42,107 bases of DNA. Origin: Byssothecium circinans. Its lineage: Eukaryota; Ascomycota; Dothideomycetes; Pleosporales; Massarinaceae. A program made the position numbers and the translations under genes. The notes beneath the pieces are model-generated. The model was given only the letters and a program-made list of their open reading frames with translations. It was not told the origin of the DNA and did not search any database. Of the stretch, positions 1 to 9,988 are shown one piece after another. Every line of letters begins with the position of its first letter. The first letter of the stretch is position 1. The DNA lies in contig ML977044.1 of NCBI GenBank assembly GCA_010015675.1, forward strand, positions 108,229 to 150,335, read 5' to 3'.

Positions 1-42
1 GTTTTGGGTATAAAGTAGGTTTTGGGTATAAAGTAGGTTTTG
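1..42. repeat. 18-bp tandem repeat at the left edge
   Basis: Two complete copies and a partial third copy of the 18-mer GTTTTGGGTATAAAGTAG open the window. A looser relative (GTTGGGTAT motifs) recurs near 1826-1865. The array may extend beyond the left edge. No function is evident. Confidence 0.8.
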
Positions 43-422
43 GCGTGGCGTTGACCGTTAGAGGTGGGGTGGGCTGCCATATTCTGACTGTTTCGAAGGT
101 GCGGTTCGGGGAGTTTGTGGCGTTTGGTCACGGCCTTCATCTCGTCGACTGCCGTATCGTGTAGGTGTCGGTGTTCGGCTGCGATGCGAGTTTTTGAAGC
201 GTACCTCTACCACCACGCTGCTCCGATGACCCCCAGTGCCTCGGCTCTTGCTCTTCAAAAGGATCCTCATTCGGGCGAAAGCCAAGTACTGCTGCACACC
301 TTTCCTCTGTCGCATTGCGTGGGGCGAGCATTGCTGTCCTTGGAAAAGCCATGACCCGGAGCCATGACGGATAGAGAGTGAGAAAAAAGGCGAAGCCTTA
401 GCTAACAACCTTACGGTAGATC

Positions 423-640
423 AAAAGTCCCAGAGGGCCAAGATCTCCACCGACTGTTCTTTTTCAAGAACAGATTTTCACATAGGGATGCAACCTATGT
501 GGGTGGACAGAAAAATGAGAGGTAACTTTGTTACGCGTCTCCCACCTTAGAAGAGGTCCCGGAGGGACTTCTTTTCAGATGACTATTCCTTCCCAAGAAT
601 AGGTTTTCACACAGGGATGCGACCTATGCGGGCCGGAGAG
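423..640. repeat. Two diverged copies of a dispersed module
   Basis: Segments 423-512 and 553-640 follow the same order: a GTCCC(A/G)GAGGG motif, then a CAAGAA(C/T)A hairpin-like motif, then a TTTTCACA(T/C)AGGGATGC(A/G)ACCTATG(T/C)G motif. The first half recurs at 1911-1965. The segments are diverged and carry no open frame that I trust. They look like pieces of one non-coding repeat family, perhaps a small non-autonomous element. Confidence 0.6.
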
Positions 641-1095
641 GCGAAGAAGAGAAGGTGGGAATGAAGCTGCTGCCAGACTGAAGTAGTGGGCAGCACTAAG
701 CCACGCTAATCGCTTCATGGTGGAAGGCACGCGGTGGACCGTGCTTCCTTCGTTCCTTCCTCTTCATCTTGCCATCTTAGCACGATTTGTCAGGTCCTCG
801 TCAAGCTGGCTTGGGTACTGCATGCCTGTAGACTTTCTTCGCGCTGCTTCTCTTGAATCGTGAGAGCAGCCAGCTGCTCTTCTATCTGTACCCGATCCTG
901 GGCCACATCATCGTCCCAAGCCGAGAGCAAAGTATCATGGCTGGTCGCCATGATGGATAAAGGGTGAGAAAAAAGGCGAGGCACTGATCGCGCATTCGCT
1001 ACGAACGACCACACAAGCATAAAAAGGAATCACCTTCGAGTTTGCGCAACCATCATGGTCTCTGATGTGGAATTCTCATCAATCACTACTCCTGA

Positions 1096-1353
1096 GTATT
1101 AAATCACTACAATCAGCGACTCAAACAACACCTCGCCGAAGTAGCATTAGTAATTGCATTGATAACTGCGATAGACATCTCCTTCCAATCTCCACAGCGC
1201 CCTGCCGCCCTGAAATCCGTCACCAATGACCTGACCCAACGAACGAGCTTTAAATACAAATTCTCCGTCAACGCCAAGGTACGTGCCCTCCCTTTCATCT
1301 TGACCAAACCCGCGCACTATCGTTCACCATAGCTAACCACAAAGGCGGCCTAG
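1096..1353 (+). pseudogene. Possible exon remnant with a canonical intron
   Basis: The frame 1096-1278 is open and protein-like. It has a short hydrophobic stretch (LAEVALVIALITAI) followed by a polar segment ending FKYKFSVNAK. A fungal-type intron follows: GTACGT at 1279, a GCTAAC branch motif near 1331, and AAAG ending at 1344. It joins to two more codons and TAG at 1351-1353. There is no ATG, and an in-frame TGA lies just upstream (1093-1095), so at most this is the 3' end of a lost gene. I do not recognise the family. It could also be chance. Confidence 0.2.
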
Positions 1354-1959
1354 CGTCATGTACTGAGGGATCTAGTTGTTGTGGTTAATTGTTGGAGGTT
1401 ATTGCAGCCTTACCTGTGGGCAATTGTAGGCGGTTGCGGGGCTTGAAGGATGGCCTGTTTATAGTTTAGCTATCACCGTAGCGAAAGCTGCGCCGTTGCG
1501 TAAGGCCATGATATGTGGTGCGCCGAGGTAAGCCTGCACGTCTGCAATGGCCAGGTGGAAAGGACAAGACCGCCGGGAGCAGGCAACTGAGGCTTCAGAT
1601 CAACCTCGTATTCGACACTTCGCTCGGCGGGTTGGTCGAGGGACGGGAGGATGTGGAAAGAGTGTAGGGTTGCGATGTTGTTGGGCGGGATGGGCGTTTT
1701 CGGTCTCACCGCTGAACACCATCGTCGGCTGCTTGATGGACAGCATTGGCTTGCTCTTCGTTGATCCGACCTATTTCCGCTTGCTGGCGAAAGTCGTCGT
1801 TGAAGCCGAATTAGCGAAAAATGTTGGGTATAAGAAAATGTTGGGTATCAAGAAAAAGAATTGGGTGGATAAAATGAAGGGTAAACTCGTTACACGCCCC
1901 ACAGCAGATTAAAAGTCCCAGAGGGACGAGATCTCTGCCGACTGTTCCTTCCCAAGAAC

Positions 1960-2089
1960 CAGATTTCGCACAGGGACAAGTTAACCCATGCGGTCGTTAC
2001 GTTGTTGCACTGGCTCTGTCCCTAGTTACTAGGAGGCAGGTTCGTAGCCCTCACCGCGTACAGGTTGCAGCATCCGAATTTCGAGGGCC
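1960..2089. repeat. About 130-bp repeat, copy A
   Basis: This copy is nearly identical to 2401-2528. It runs from CAGATTTCGCACAGGGACAA through GGAGGCAGGTTCGTAGCC and CCGCGTACAGGTTGCA to an A-rich tail. The main differences are small indels and transitions. High identity over 130 bp implies a recent duplication or a constrained element. Confidence 0.85.
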
Positions 2090-2119
2090 AGAAAAAAAAA
2101 GGAAAAGGCAGCCCTCAAA

Positions 2120-2190
2120 ACCAGGACGAAGACAGCATCGAAGTACAGACGCCGCCTAGAAGACTGATCCTTCTCAAGATCAGAGTTGAG
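2120..2190. repeat. Diverged module of the dispersed repeat
   Basis: This carries the order GGACGAAGA..GCA..GAAGTAC..ACG.CGCCTAGAAGACT..CCTTCTCA. The same order recurs at 2341-2400 and 2544-2612, where it precedes the CAGATTTCG motif. Three spaced copies within 500 bp make this a small local array. Confidence 0.6.
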
Positions 2191-2400
2191 CGAGACAGGC
2201 TATACAAATCAACAGCTCAACCGTGAGGATGCGCCGTGAGATAAACAGTAAGCTGACGAAGAAAACTGAACAAGACGGAAAAGTACGATGAGAAAAGAGA
2301 GAAAAAGAGGGGGCAGCAAAAGCAAACACGCCCTCACAACGAGGACGAAGATCGCACCGAAGTACGAACGACGCCTAGAAGACTATCCCTTCTCAGGGAA

Positions 2401-2528
2401 CAGATTTCGCACAGGGACAAGTTAACCCATGCGGTCGTTACGTTGCTGCATTGGCTCTGCCCCTAGTTAGGAGGCAGGTTCGTAGCCCTCACCGCGTACA
2501 GGTTGCAACATCCGAATTCGAAGGCCGG
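2401..2528. repeat. About 130-bp repeat, copy B
   Basis: Second copy of the segment at 1960-2089, in direct orientation and about 440 bp downstream. It is preceded by the GGACGAAG..CGCCTAGAAGACTATCCCTTCTC module, which occurs again at 2544-2612. Confidence 0.85.
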
Positions 2529-2612
2529 CAAAGAAAGAAAGAGAGGACGGAGACGGCACCAAAGTATGGACGACGCCTAGAAGACTATCCCTTCTCAGGA
2601 CAGATTTCGGCA

Positions 2613-3126
2613 GGTTAGGTGGCGCTAAGCTCCTTATGATTATCTCAGTGACTCAGCCGGCGCGTGGGTGCTGGAGCCAGATCAGTGTTAGCTTTGTGTG
2701 GTCGCATCTGAGCTCACTGAGATAACGTCATGGCGTGGAAGGCACGGCAACACCAACACACCAGCCACCCTCTCGTGGAAGACGATCTCGGGAACCAAGC
2801 TATCCATACTTGCAGTGCTTTTAAGGCTCAGTAATTAGGTGGAGTATTGGGTGCTGAATATCGCCTAGACGAGTTTTGCAGAGTGTGGTTGTTTCGAGGG
2901 GTGATGCAATTTTTATAATGGATCAGTTGTTATCACATGCTGTCTTGACCGCATATACAATATCAATCGTCTCAACCTCCTCTTAACGCCTCACGATAGT
3001 CTTTTCCCCGAGTCATGCAAATGGCCTCCAGAAGTCTGCCCATATTCCTAACGACGTCACTAATCCAACAACCTAACCATGCGTATGGTATTCCAATGAC
3101 AAGCCCAAGACAAGACTATCAACAAG
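2613..3126. other. Intergenic stretch, nothing recognised
   Basis: Mixed-composition DNA between the repeat cluster and the broken gene at 3127-4201. I see no long open frame, tRNA or repeat here. Confidence 0.6.
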
Positions 3127-4201
3127 TTAAGCAGTGAAGATAGTTGTTGAGGTTACCCTATCGAGAATAGCCGCGCGCTGGTTAGCGTTCGGGTGAGGAG
3201 TTAGAGAGTCGAGTCGCTTCTCTACCGCAGCGACCTTGTCCAGAGTAGCTGACGCTGCTTCTTCCATCTTTAGGGAGTGCTCTTGACAGCCTAGGACGAT
3301 CCGCTTAATATTATGTTCAGCGGGTTTGTTATATTAATTCATACGCTGGATCTCCGACACAGCTTTCATCTGCCTCTGGAAAGGGACGTTGTCATTGATG
3401 TATCTAATATGGATTGGGTATTCTGTCACACCGTCTGTAAGGATTGGCAGGTGCGACCTAGACACGACTGCGATAAAGGACGTCTGCTTTCCAAATGCAA
3501 CAGGAACAACCATACCCTTCAGCTCTCTCAGATGCGCATCTATAGGGCTGTGCGGGTCAGCCGTGTCGATTTTGATCGAGATCCGTGTGTTGCTCTCGGG
3601 CGCCTTGGTGTGCTCGTTTTCCATCTTCTCATCCTTGCCCAAGGAGATCTCGACCACATATTGATCTTTCGTATGCGGCACCTTGTGGAAGCGACTGGTG
3701 AGGTAAGTATGGCCGTCGCTATGCACCATGCTTCGAAGTCCGCGCTGCTGGTGGGTGTGTTCGTCGGCGATGCCAAGTTTCAGCACGAAAGCCACCTCGT
3801 CTGGGCTGTTGAACGTGTCCGGAATGCGGAGATGAGACCACTTGGTCGGAACCGGGTTGTTACGAATGACAGTGCCATCTTCCTTCACAGTTTCATCAAA
3901 CTGATACTCGGTGACGAGCCATCGCGGCACCTCCCAGTCGATTTTGGGGTGTTGGTGTTGCCGATGTCGTCATCCTTGTTGCCATCACAATAGCATTGGG
4001 AGCGATGGAACCAGAAGTTATCGAACACTTTGCATACGGTAAGGACCCGCCGTGTGTACCAGCCGAAGGTACCCCAGACTGTAATTGAGGAGCCCTAATC
4101 GCAAAGAAGACCACAATCTTGCACTGGCCAGCGAGCTCTTGAACCAGGCGAGAAGCGGTATCGTCGTTGTCCTCTGGCTCTTTCGTGGGCATCTCGTTCA
4201 A
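3127..4201 (-). pseudogene. Broken gene of unknown function
   Basis: A protein-like core of 198 residues reads from 3930 to a TAA at 3336-3334 (KWSHLRIPDTFNSPDEVAFV near its start, PILTDGVTEYPIHIRYIN near its end). The same frame continues after the TAA for about 68 codons, through a coiled-coil-like tail (MEEAASATLDKVAAVEKRLD), to TAA at 3129-3127. Upstream of 3930 the protein-like reading moves to another frame (WFHRSQCYCDGNKDDD). The switch falls at a CCCC-AAAA run near 3940, which suggests a 1-nt indel. Further upstream a third frame looks coding (TASRLVQELAGQCKIVVFFA). The gene therefore carries at least one stop and one or two frameshifts; an unrecognised intron could explain the upstream switch. 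I do not recognise the family. Confidence 0.5.
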
Positions 4202-4270
4202 GCGGGCTGTCGATACACCGTGCCATGCGCGGCTCTTCTCTGGCTTGCTGAGAGCTAATTTGCAGATATT

Positions 4271-4458
4271 TTTCTTTGATAATTCACTCTTTGCTCATCG
4301 AGGTGCCCTTCACCGTGCTAGCTGCAGTTGAAAAGCCCGTACATTGCTTTCGCTCCAAGCTCGTTAAGCTTCTGCACATTAATTAGATGTTAGAGTATAA
4401 CATAATCGTGTAAGTAAGCAAGGTTTTAATACTACCCTGCATAATCTAGCGCTCCTAC
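4271..4458. repeat. 188-bp duplicated segment, copy 1
   Basis: Direct-orientation relative of 4624-4812. Both share TAATTCACTCTTTGCTCATC, GCAGTTGAAAAGCCCGT, and a TTAGAG.AT..C.. stretch before GCAAGGTTTTAATACT. On the minus strand each copy has a possible intron with a CTAAC branch motif and a possible final exon. Here that exon is 4371-4318 and reads KLNELGAKAMYGLFNCS then TAG. The shared open 3' exon suggests these are duplicated tails of one gene. Confidence 0.7.
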
Positions 4459-4623
4459 ATACAATACGACCCACAATCTTTGGTGAACGCCGCTCTGGGC
4501 TCCACAAGGGGTACTATGGTGAGGGTTAGCAAGCCCACGATCTTCGCCGGTCGCGCCGTGATGTCCACTTTGCGACTCCGCTGAGAGCCTCCGGGAAGCT
4601 TTTCAGCCCGTTGTGAGCAGGCG

Positions 4624-4812
4624 TTTCTTTTTAATAATTCACTCTTTGCTCATCGACGTATCCTTCACCATGCTAGCCGCAGTTGAAAAGCCCGTGCAAT
4701 GCCTTCGCTATGAGCGCGTCGAGCTTCTTCACAACCAATTAATGTTAGAGCATGACCCAATTCTGTAAGCAAGCAAGGTTTTAATACTGACCTTCACAGC
4801 CCAGCGCTCCAA
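4624..4812. repeat. 188-bp duplicated segment, copy 2
   Basis: Second copy of the segment at 4271-4458, about 353 bp downstream. Its minus-strand candidate final exon (4726-4673) reads KLDALIAKALHGLFNCG then TAG. It is preceded by a GT..CTAAC..AG intron and by the open stretch VVHTRQMIVDRIVGAL. Reading the upstream exon straight into the last exon needs a phase change, so neither copy is shown to be a working gene. Confidence 0.7.
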
Positions 4813-5726
4813 CGATGCGGTCCACTATCATCTGTCTGGTGTGCACCACTCCTAACTCAGATGCACCAGCTGTCGCGGCATCGCCGTCTCATCGGTCCTC
4901 CATCCACATTCTCTAACTGCAACACAGGTCTTACACAACTTGGCCATGCGTGGAGTAGTCCACCACTTCGTACAAATACAATACCGCCGTCCACAAAGAA
5001 TATCTGACATGGTGCACCTTGTAAGGAGAATCAGGATAGGAGAATGTATAAAGAAGACTAGGGACTTTTAGGGAGAAAGCGTTAAAGACAGGACGAAGGA
5101 AAGAAGTCAAGCCAGGCGTTGGGTTATAAAAAGGAAGTGGAATTACAAGGATAATAACTAAGAAAGGGTACTAAGGTAGGATTTTGAAAGCCTTAGTAAA
5201 ATAGGATAAAGATACTTATACGTTATACTATACGATAATCACACGTTCTCACCAGGTCTGCACCTCTCCGTATCGCTCATTCGTCAGGAATTTCGCCCGC
5301 AGAATGTAGGGAAAAACATGAGTTTGGTTTCTCTCAGGCCTTTCCCGCACATAACTCGCTTTGCGTTGGAGAATAACAGCGCTGCTCCGATGTTAGAGGT
5401 CTAAAGGGAGACTGGAGCTCGTTATTGACATGAACGAGAGGAATAAGTATGCGCTATACATGGCTCCTGTAGGGTTCACACATGGTAGGATTACCGATAG
5501 GAGCGATTATTTGGTATCCTAGTACTGTTAGCTTGGGTTCAACAGCATGGTTGTCCATTCGTACCGAACCTGTTCTACGTCGCGGAAGAGATAATCGTGA
5601 ATGTCTCTGGTCTAAAACACGGTTTGGGAGGGGACGTTCGACTGCCGCGAGCTGACCTACGCTCCACCATAGGGTCACCGAAATGTGGTGATTACGACCA
5701 AGTGGGGAAAGAGATTGAAGCACTGC
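4813..5726. other. No recognised gene; purine-rich tract and short open segments
   Basis: From about 5000 to 5230 the plus strand is purine-rich and low in complexity. From 5236 to 5726 the composition becomes gene-like, with short open stretches on both strands (for example from an ATG at 5430). None has motifs that I know. The segment is a candidate gene relic without a name. Confidence 0.4.
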
Positions 5727-6780
5727 TCAGTCGGCCCATCCCCGTTCCGGCCAACCCCTCGTCCCGGGTCCCACCTCTGGCCATCCCTCAGGCATGGTGA
5801 CTTGATCAGGTACCCAATATCTCTTCTTGCACGTTTCCCTATCGCAGGTTAAATTGCAGAGTCCAAACGTCTGGCAAAAGCACTCTCCCGCATCTTGACA
5901 GTCGATGGCAGGCATGCGGAAGATGATATGCCACATATACTCCATGATTATCGCGCTGACTTGATCATTGAGATCAGTTTGAGCAAGCCAGTCGCGAATT
6001 CGCACGTACTGTTTCTTCGGGCGCGAGCGGATGCGACCACGTGACACGGCAAACTGGCTGGAACAGTGGGCGCCGACCAGATTTGGAACTTCATCGCGCG
6101 GAAAAAGACGGCGAAATACCGACGCGTAGGCTTGCTCGGCGCGAGAGGGGCCGTCGTCGCGCTTGAACGGATGCAGAGGCATGATTTGGGCTGGGCATCC
6201 TTTCTCCCAGGTGCAACGGAGTGATACATAACCGCGTCTCTTTACATGATCTAGTCGCAAGCGCCTCAAGACCGGTACACCGTCGTACATTGGATCTTCG
6301 TTGTGCCATTGGTAACGCAGGCTGTGGATGAAAATGGACACCTCCGGGAGACTGTCGTAGCGATTAATTATGAAGCTGAACATCATTAGCACATGCATAC
6401 TATCATCTTCCATCTCCTCTCCTGTGCATAGAAATACCATACGTTAAAAACGGCATAGCTTCCTTCCCCTTGTTGATAGGCACGGTCAATGGCGCTGAGG
6501 CATTATCAGCAACATAAACATTCTTCTTCCACGTGTCAAAATGGTCATCGAGCCAACCCGTCTCATCGCCCTCCGAACTGGCAACAACCAGCTCTTTCTC
6601 TCCCGGATCGTCTTTTCCCAGTCGTCTTGGATGGTTGTTATCTCTCCATGGGGGCGTAAATGGTTTATGGGCGGAGGGTGACCCTCTCAAGCGTGTATGG
6701 AATTTAATCAGGGAATAAGTCAGGATGCAAAGAGTGATAAAGAAGATGGTCCGCCGTTGATACCGCCGCCGCTATAGCAT
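5727..6780 (-). pseudogene. DUF3431 family protein, stop at codon 3 of the best start
   Basis: DUF3431 proteins are fungal, usually type II membrane-anchored, and of unknown function. Exon 1 encodes a basic stretch and a hydrophobic anchor (TIFFITLCILTYSLIKF). It continues with GWLDDHFDTWKKNVYVADN and SAPLTVPINKGKEAM. A 67-nt intron (6442-6376: GTATGG, GCTAAT branch, CAG) joins exon 2, which has the family block YDSLPEVSIFIHSLRYQWHN, then YDGVPVLRRL and a Cys-rich end (GECFCQTFGLCNLTC). The stop lies at 5727. The only upstream ATG that fits the frame is at 6780-6778, but codon 3 is TAG (6774-6772). CAG to TAG would account for it. Either the gene is recently dead, the base is an error, or an unseen upstream exon supplies the start. 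The family call is firm; the pseudogene status is less so. Confidence 0.75.
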
Positions 6781-7268
6781 GATTCGAAGAAAAGAGAAGC
6801 GACTGTATATACAAGACGGAAGGGAAGAATAGGCGAGGTGTGGACGTGGCGTGGAGGTCGAAACTCGAGAGGTGAATGCGTGACCTCAGGAAGAGAGGAA
6901 GGACATGGAGGTGGTTGACGACGGCGCTAGCCGGGGCATCCGAGGCTTATTGAGATGAAGATTATATTCATGGCGCTGGACACTGATGGCTGAAATGCAA
7001 TAGACTGCTTGATGAATATCTGGCAATTCTCTATGAGATATGAGAATGATGAAGAGTTTGAAAGGAATGACCGAATTGTAGTGTGGCTCAAGTAAGACCG
7101 CGGGGCCAATAATGGCGGGGAAGCTAGCTTCAAACTCATCGTATCGTCGTCTATCAGCACTGCGGCTACTTCCGACGCTGGTGGCCACATACAGCCTGCT
7201 ATCACTCGGAAATATCCCTCCGTATCTATACAGAGCCTCCTGTACTAAGATTCTCCGGAGAGCATACA
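6781..7268. promoter_or_regulatory. Divergent intergenic region, DUF3431 gene and oxygenase
   Basis: 488 bp separate the two divergent gene starts. Short open frames on the minus strand here have no recognisable content. I see no clear TATA box for the oxygenase gene. The region should hold both promoters. Confidence 0.4.
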
Positions 7269-8234
7269 ATGGGCTCGCACGCCGAGGGCCTCACCTCCGA
7301 GCAGCTCGCCTTTTTCGAAGAGAATGGCTACCTGCTGATACCAGACGCGCTCTCGCCAGACACAGTAAAGGAGCTGCTAGCCGACACCAACCAGAAGCTC
7401 AAGGACTTCTCGCTCGATGACCATCCCATGACCAAGTTCTCCACAGGTGGCGAGGACGGCGCAGATCATGTAGGGGACGACTACTTCCTCGATTCAGGTG
7501 ACAAAATACGGTATTTCTTTGAAGAAGGTATGCCCATTCATCCTATGTAGAGGCTAGAGGCTCCGCTGAGTATACGAGACGCCTTCGACAAGTCTGGCAC
7601 CCTCACCAAACCCAAACACCGTGCTATCAACAAGATAGGCCACTATCTCCACGAGTTGTCTCCACCCTTCCGCAGCATCTCCCTCTCTCCACGCAATGCC
7701 GCCATCGCCAAATCCCTCGGCTTCCGCGACCCGCGCGTCCTCCAGTCCATGGTGATATGCAAGCAGCCTGAGATAGGCGGCGCAGTGCCTCCCCATCAGG
7801 ACAGCACATTTCTGTATACGGACCCGCCGAGCGCGGTAGGATTTTGGTATGCGCTCGAGGATGCGACCAAAGAGAACGGGTGTCTGAGCTTCGCGAGCGG
7901 TAGCCACAAGAGGTCGCCAGTGGTCAAGCGGTTCGTACGGACGGGAGGCGGGACGGGATTCATCGACAACGAGGGTGCGCAGTTCCCAGAGAACCTGCAG
8001 AATGGGACGACGAATGGTGCGGCGAAGGAGGAGGTATATGAGATGGGCGAGGTCAAGGCGGGAACGCTGGCGCTGATCCATGGGAATATCCTGCACAAAT
8101 CCGAGAAGAATGTGAGCGGGAAGAGCAGGTTCATCTACACTTTCCATATTATTGAAGGCGACCAGAAGTACGATGAGCGGAATTGGCTGCAGCCACCGGA
8201 GAAGGGGTTCTCGAAGCTGTACGCAAGTGCGTAG
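7269..8234 (+). CDS. Phytanoyl-CoA dioxygenase (PhyH) family oxygenase
   Basis: A non-haem Fe(II)/2-oxoglutarate dioxygenase of the PhyH family, 304 residues from two exons. Exon 1 is 7269-7527, followed by a 51-nt intron (7528-7578, GTATGC..ACGAG). Exon 2 is 7579-8234, and the join reads FFEEDAFD. N-terminal LTSEQLAFFEENGYLLIPDA is the typical PhyH opening. The iron ligands are visible as H159-x-D161 in PPHQDSTF and H259 in GNILHKSEKN. R270 in SRFIYTF is the expected 2-oxoglutarate partner. Family members hydroxylate fatty acyl-CoAs or small metabolites, and the substrate here cannot be told from sequence. I see no clear peroxisomal targeting tail (the protein ends YASA). The gene is convergent with the TMEM234-like gene, 29 bp away. 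It appears intact. Confidence 0.9.
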
Positions 8235-8263
8235 TACAACAGCAAAAATATATTGCTTAGCTT

Positions 8264-8769
8264 CTATGATTTGCTTTGCACACACAGCGCTATGCCTCCG
8301 AGTACGAACGCCATTCCTATCCAAGTATCTGCCAATATCAGCCATATCCATCAAGCCTGAGTGGTACATGCATACCTCTGCTGATGACCTTCTTCTCCGC
8401 CCACCACTCTCCCAGCACTGTGAATAGAAACGCTAGAGAATTGACGATCGGAACAGTTAGGCTTAATTCGGCCTGGCCTATTAATATGAAGAACCACACA
8501 CTCCCGGTGACGTTCAAGAGCAATGGCACCGCATACGCAGGCCTGCTCAATACTCCAATCACTGCATACCATATCCCGAGCACCTTCTTCTTCAGCCATG
8601 AGTTCGACGGATCAACGAGTGAGGGGCGAGGCGGAGACGTATAGTTCATTGCAGCACGTCTCATAAAGGGTGTCGTCAAACCCCAGCACGCACCAACAAG
8701 AAGGAAACCAAGAGTCCAGCGAAAGACGGAGGGCGATTCGGCAGGGGTTTGAGGAGAGTCGGGATCCAT
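8264..8769 (-). CDS. TMEM234-like small membrane protein
   Basis: A 152-residue integral membrane protein of the TMEM234 family, related to drug/metabolite transporters. Exon 1 is 8769-8376, then a 47-nt intron (8375-8329, GTATGC..GGCAG), then exon 2, 8328-8264. The join restores the family's last helix, RDTWIGMAFVLGGIALCV, followed by QSKS and stop. Visible features are a first helix with LGFLLVGACWGLTTPFMRRA, a second around GVLSRPAYAVPLLLNVTGS, a third in LTVPIVNSLAFLFTVLGEWW, and a basic EKKVISR loop. The molecular role of the family is poorly known. Its 3' end is only 29 bp from that of the PhyH-family gene, so their 3' UTRs probably overlap. Confidence 0.85.
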
Positions 8770-9988
8770 TGCGCCGCTATGGTGGGATTGGGGTAGATGT
8801 GGGACGGTACAGAAGAATAGGGAGGTTGTGCAGCTATCCCATAAGGCTGGACGAGCTGTGCTGCTGTGTGATGCTCGTGGTGCGGGTCTGAAGTCTGATG
8901 GTCGGGAGGGCCCGCATCTGCAAGTTGCTAAGCTCAGACCAGGTATATATGGCCCGTGCGCATACCTCTATCAACCACTCGAATTCTCATCCGAACCGCC
9001 ACCACCGCCAACTTTAGAAGGCATCGCGATCCCCAACTAACACCAATACGCCACGTAGTCTCTGCTTACCAAAACTCACAGGTGACAGCGGGAAACGTCA
9101 AACCTACCCTCTGAGCGCTCACTCTGCGAAACCACCTTTCAACCGCCGCTCTGGGTCTGTCATCTGTCTTACCGGTTTACCGTATCCCCGCTTGGAGTCG
9201 AGGTCTTTGACATGGCCGTAACGACGAGCTCTCGAGCTATCGCTTGGTCGATTGGCTAGTGACTGTCTGGAAATGTGGCTGTTTGCGGCATGCCGACCAT
9301 TGCATTCCAGACCGCTGGGACGACAAGCCCAACCACCTCAAGATGGAGACCGAGATTTTGTGTTGCCGGAGAGAACCTCAGCGAAAAAAATTGTCAATGG
9401 GGTGTGGAGTCTGATTACTGAAAAGCGCTCTGCACCACGACCTCCAGTATTCTCTGTATTCCGCATCGCATCGAGCATACGGGTACCTGAGTCTCCAATA
9501 CTATCAATCCGCGATTGTCCCAGCTGGACCCTAGAATGTAACGTGGTGTGCGAGGCATGGGCTGTTTGCGGCATGCTACTACCCTCGCCACACGGTGGAT
9601 TGCCCAACCACCGCGCAACTCCAACCGACTGTTTGGACTGCTAGCACCCATTGCAAAGACGTCAAACTGCCCATCGTCACGGGAAGTTGCTTATCTCAGC
9701 GAGCATTCTTCGTCCCTCGCTAAGTTTAGAACATTGGACGTCAGGAATGCACGTCCAAAGACGAGGCTGGTAAGAACTCATACCCATCAGACGGTGCGGT
9801 ATATATCGAGTATAGGTTTGTTCGTCTATTTCTGTTTACCTTGTTTGCTTTTTCACATCATTGGTGCATGGAAACATATTCGCTGCAGCCCTTCTGCAAG
9901 GCACGCTTACCCACTCTCGCGACGAGTTCCCATACGTCTCCAGCAACCTGGTTTACTAGCACTCACACAACACTTGAGAGACACCACC
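8770..9988. promoter_or_regulatory. Long upstream region and leader of wetA
   Basis: 1.2 kb lie between the TMEM234-like start and the wetA ATG. A possible leader intron runs from GTAAGA at 9770 to CTGCAG ending at 9888. Several upstream ATGs occur. Long, regulated leaders with upstream ORFs are common for developmental regulators. Promoter elements were not resolved. Confidence 0.4.

Noticed and set aside
1547..1912. A 121-codon plus-strand frame in the repeat cluster
   Set aside because: The composition is irregular, no motif is visible, and its end runs into a dispersed repeat module.
5454..5723. Possible rRNA-like segment
   Set aside because: It looked vaguely like large-subunit rRNA but lacks the conserved strings I know (such as the sarcin-ricin loop or the 3' end), so it was not called.
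7554..8369. A 271-codon frame antisense to the PhyH-family gene
   Set aside because: It is a shadow of a real gene; the sense strand has catalytic motifs and a valid intron.
8770..9547. Short open frames upstream of wetA
   Set aside because: They are short, overlap in several frames and show no family features.
9548..9988. Extension of the wetA frame upstream of 9989
   Set aside because: The 147 extra codons are not protein-like, contain a likely leader intron and lie before a well-placed ATG.
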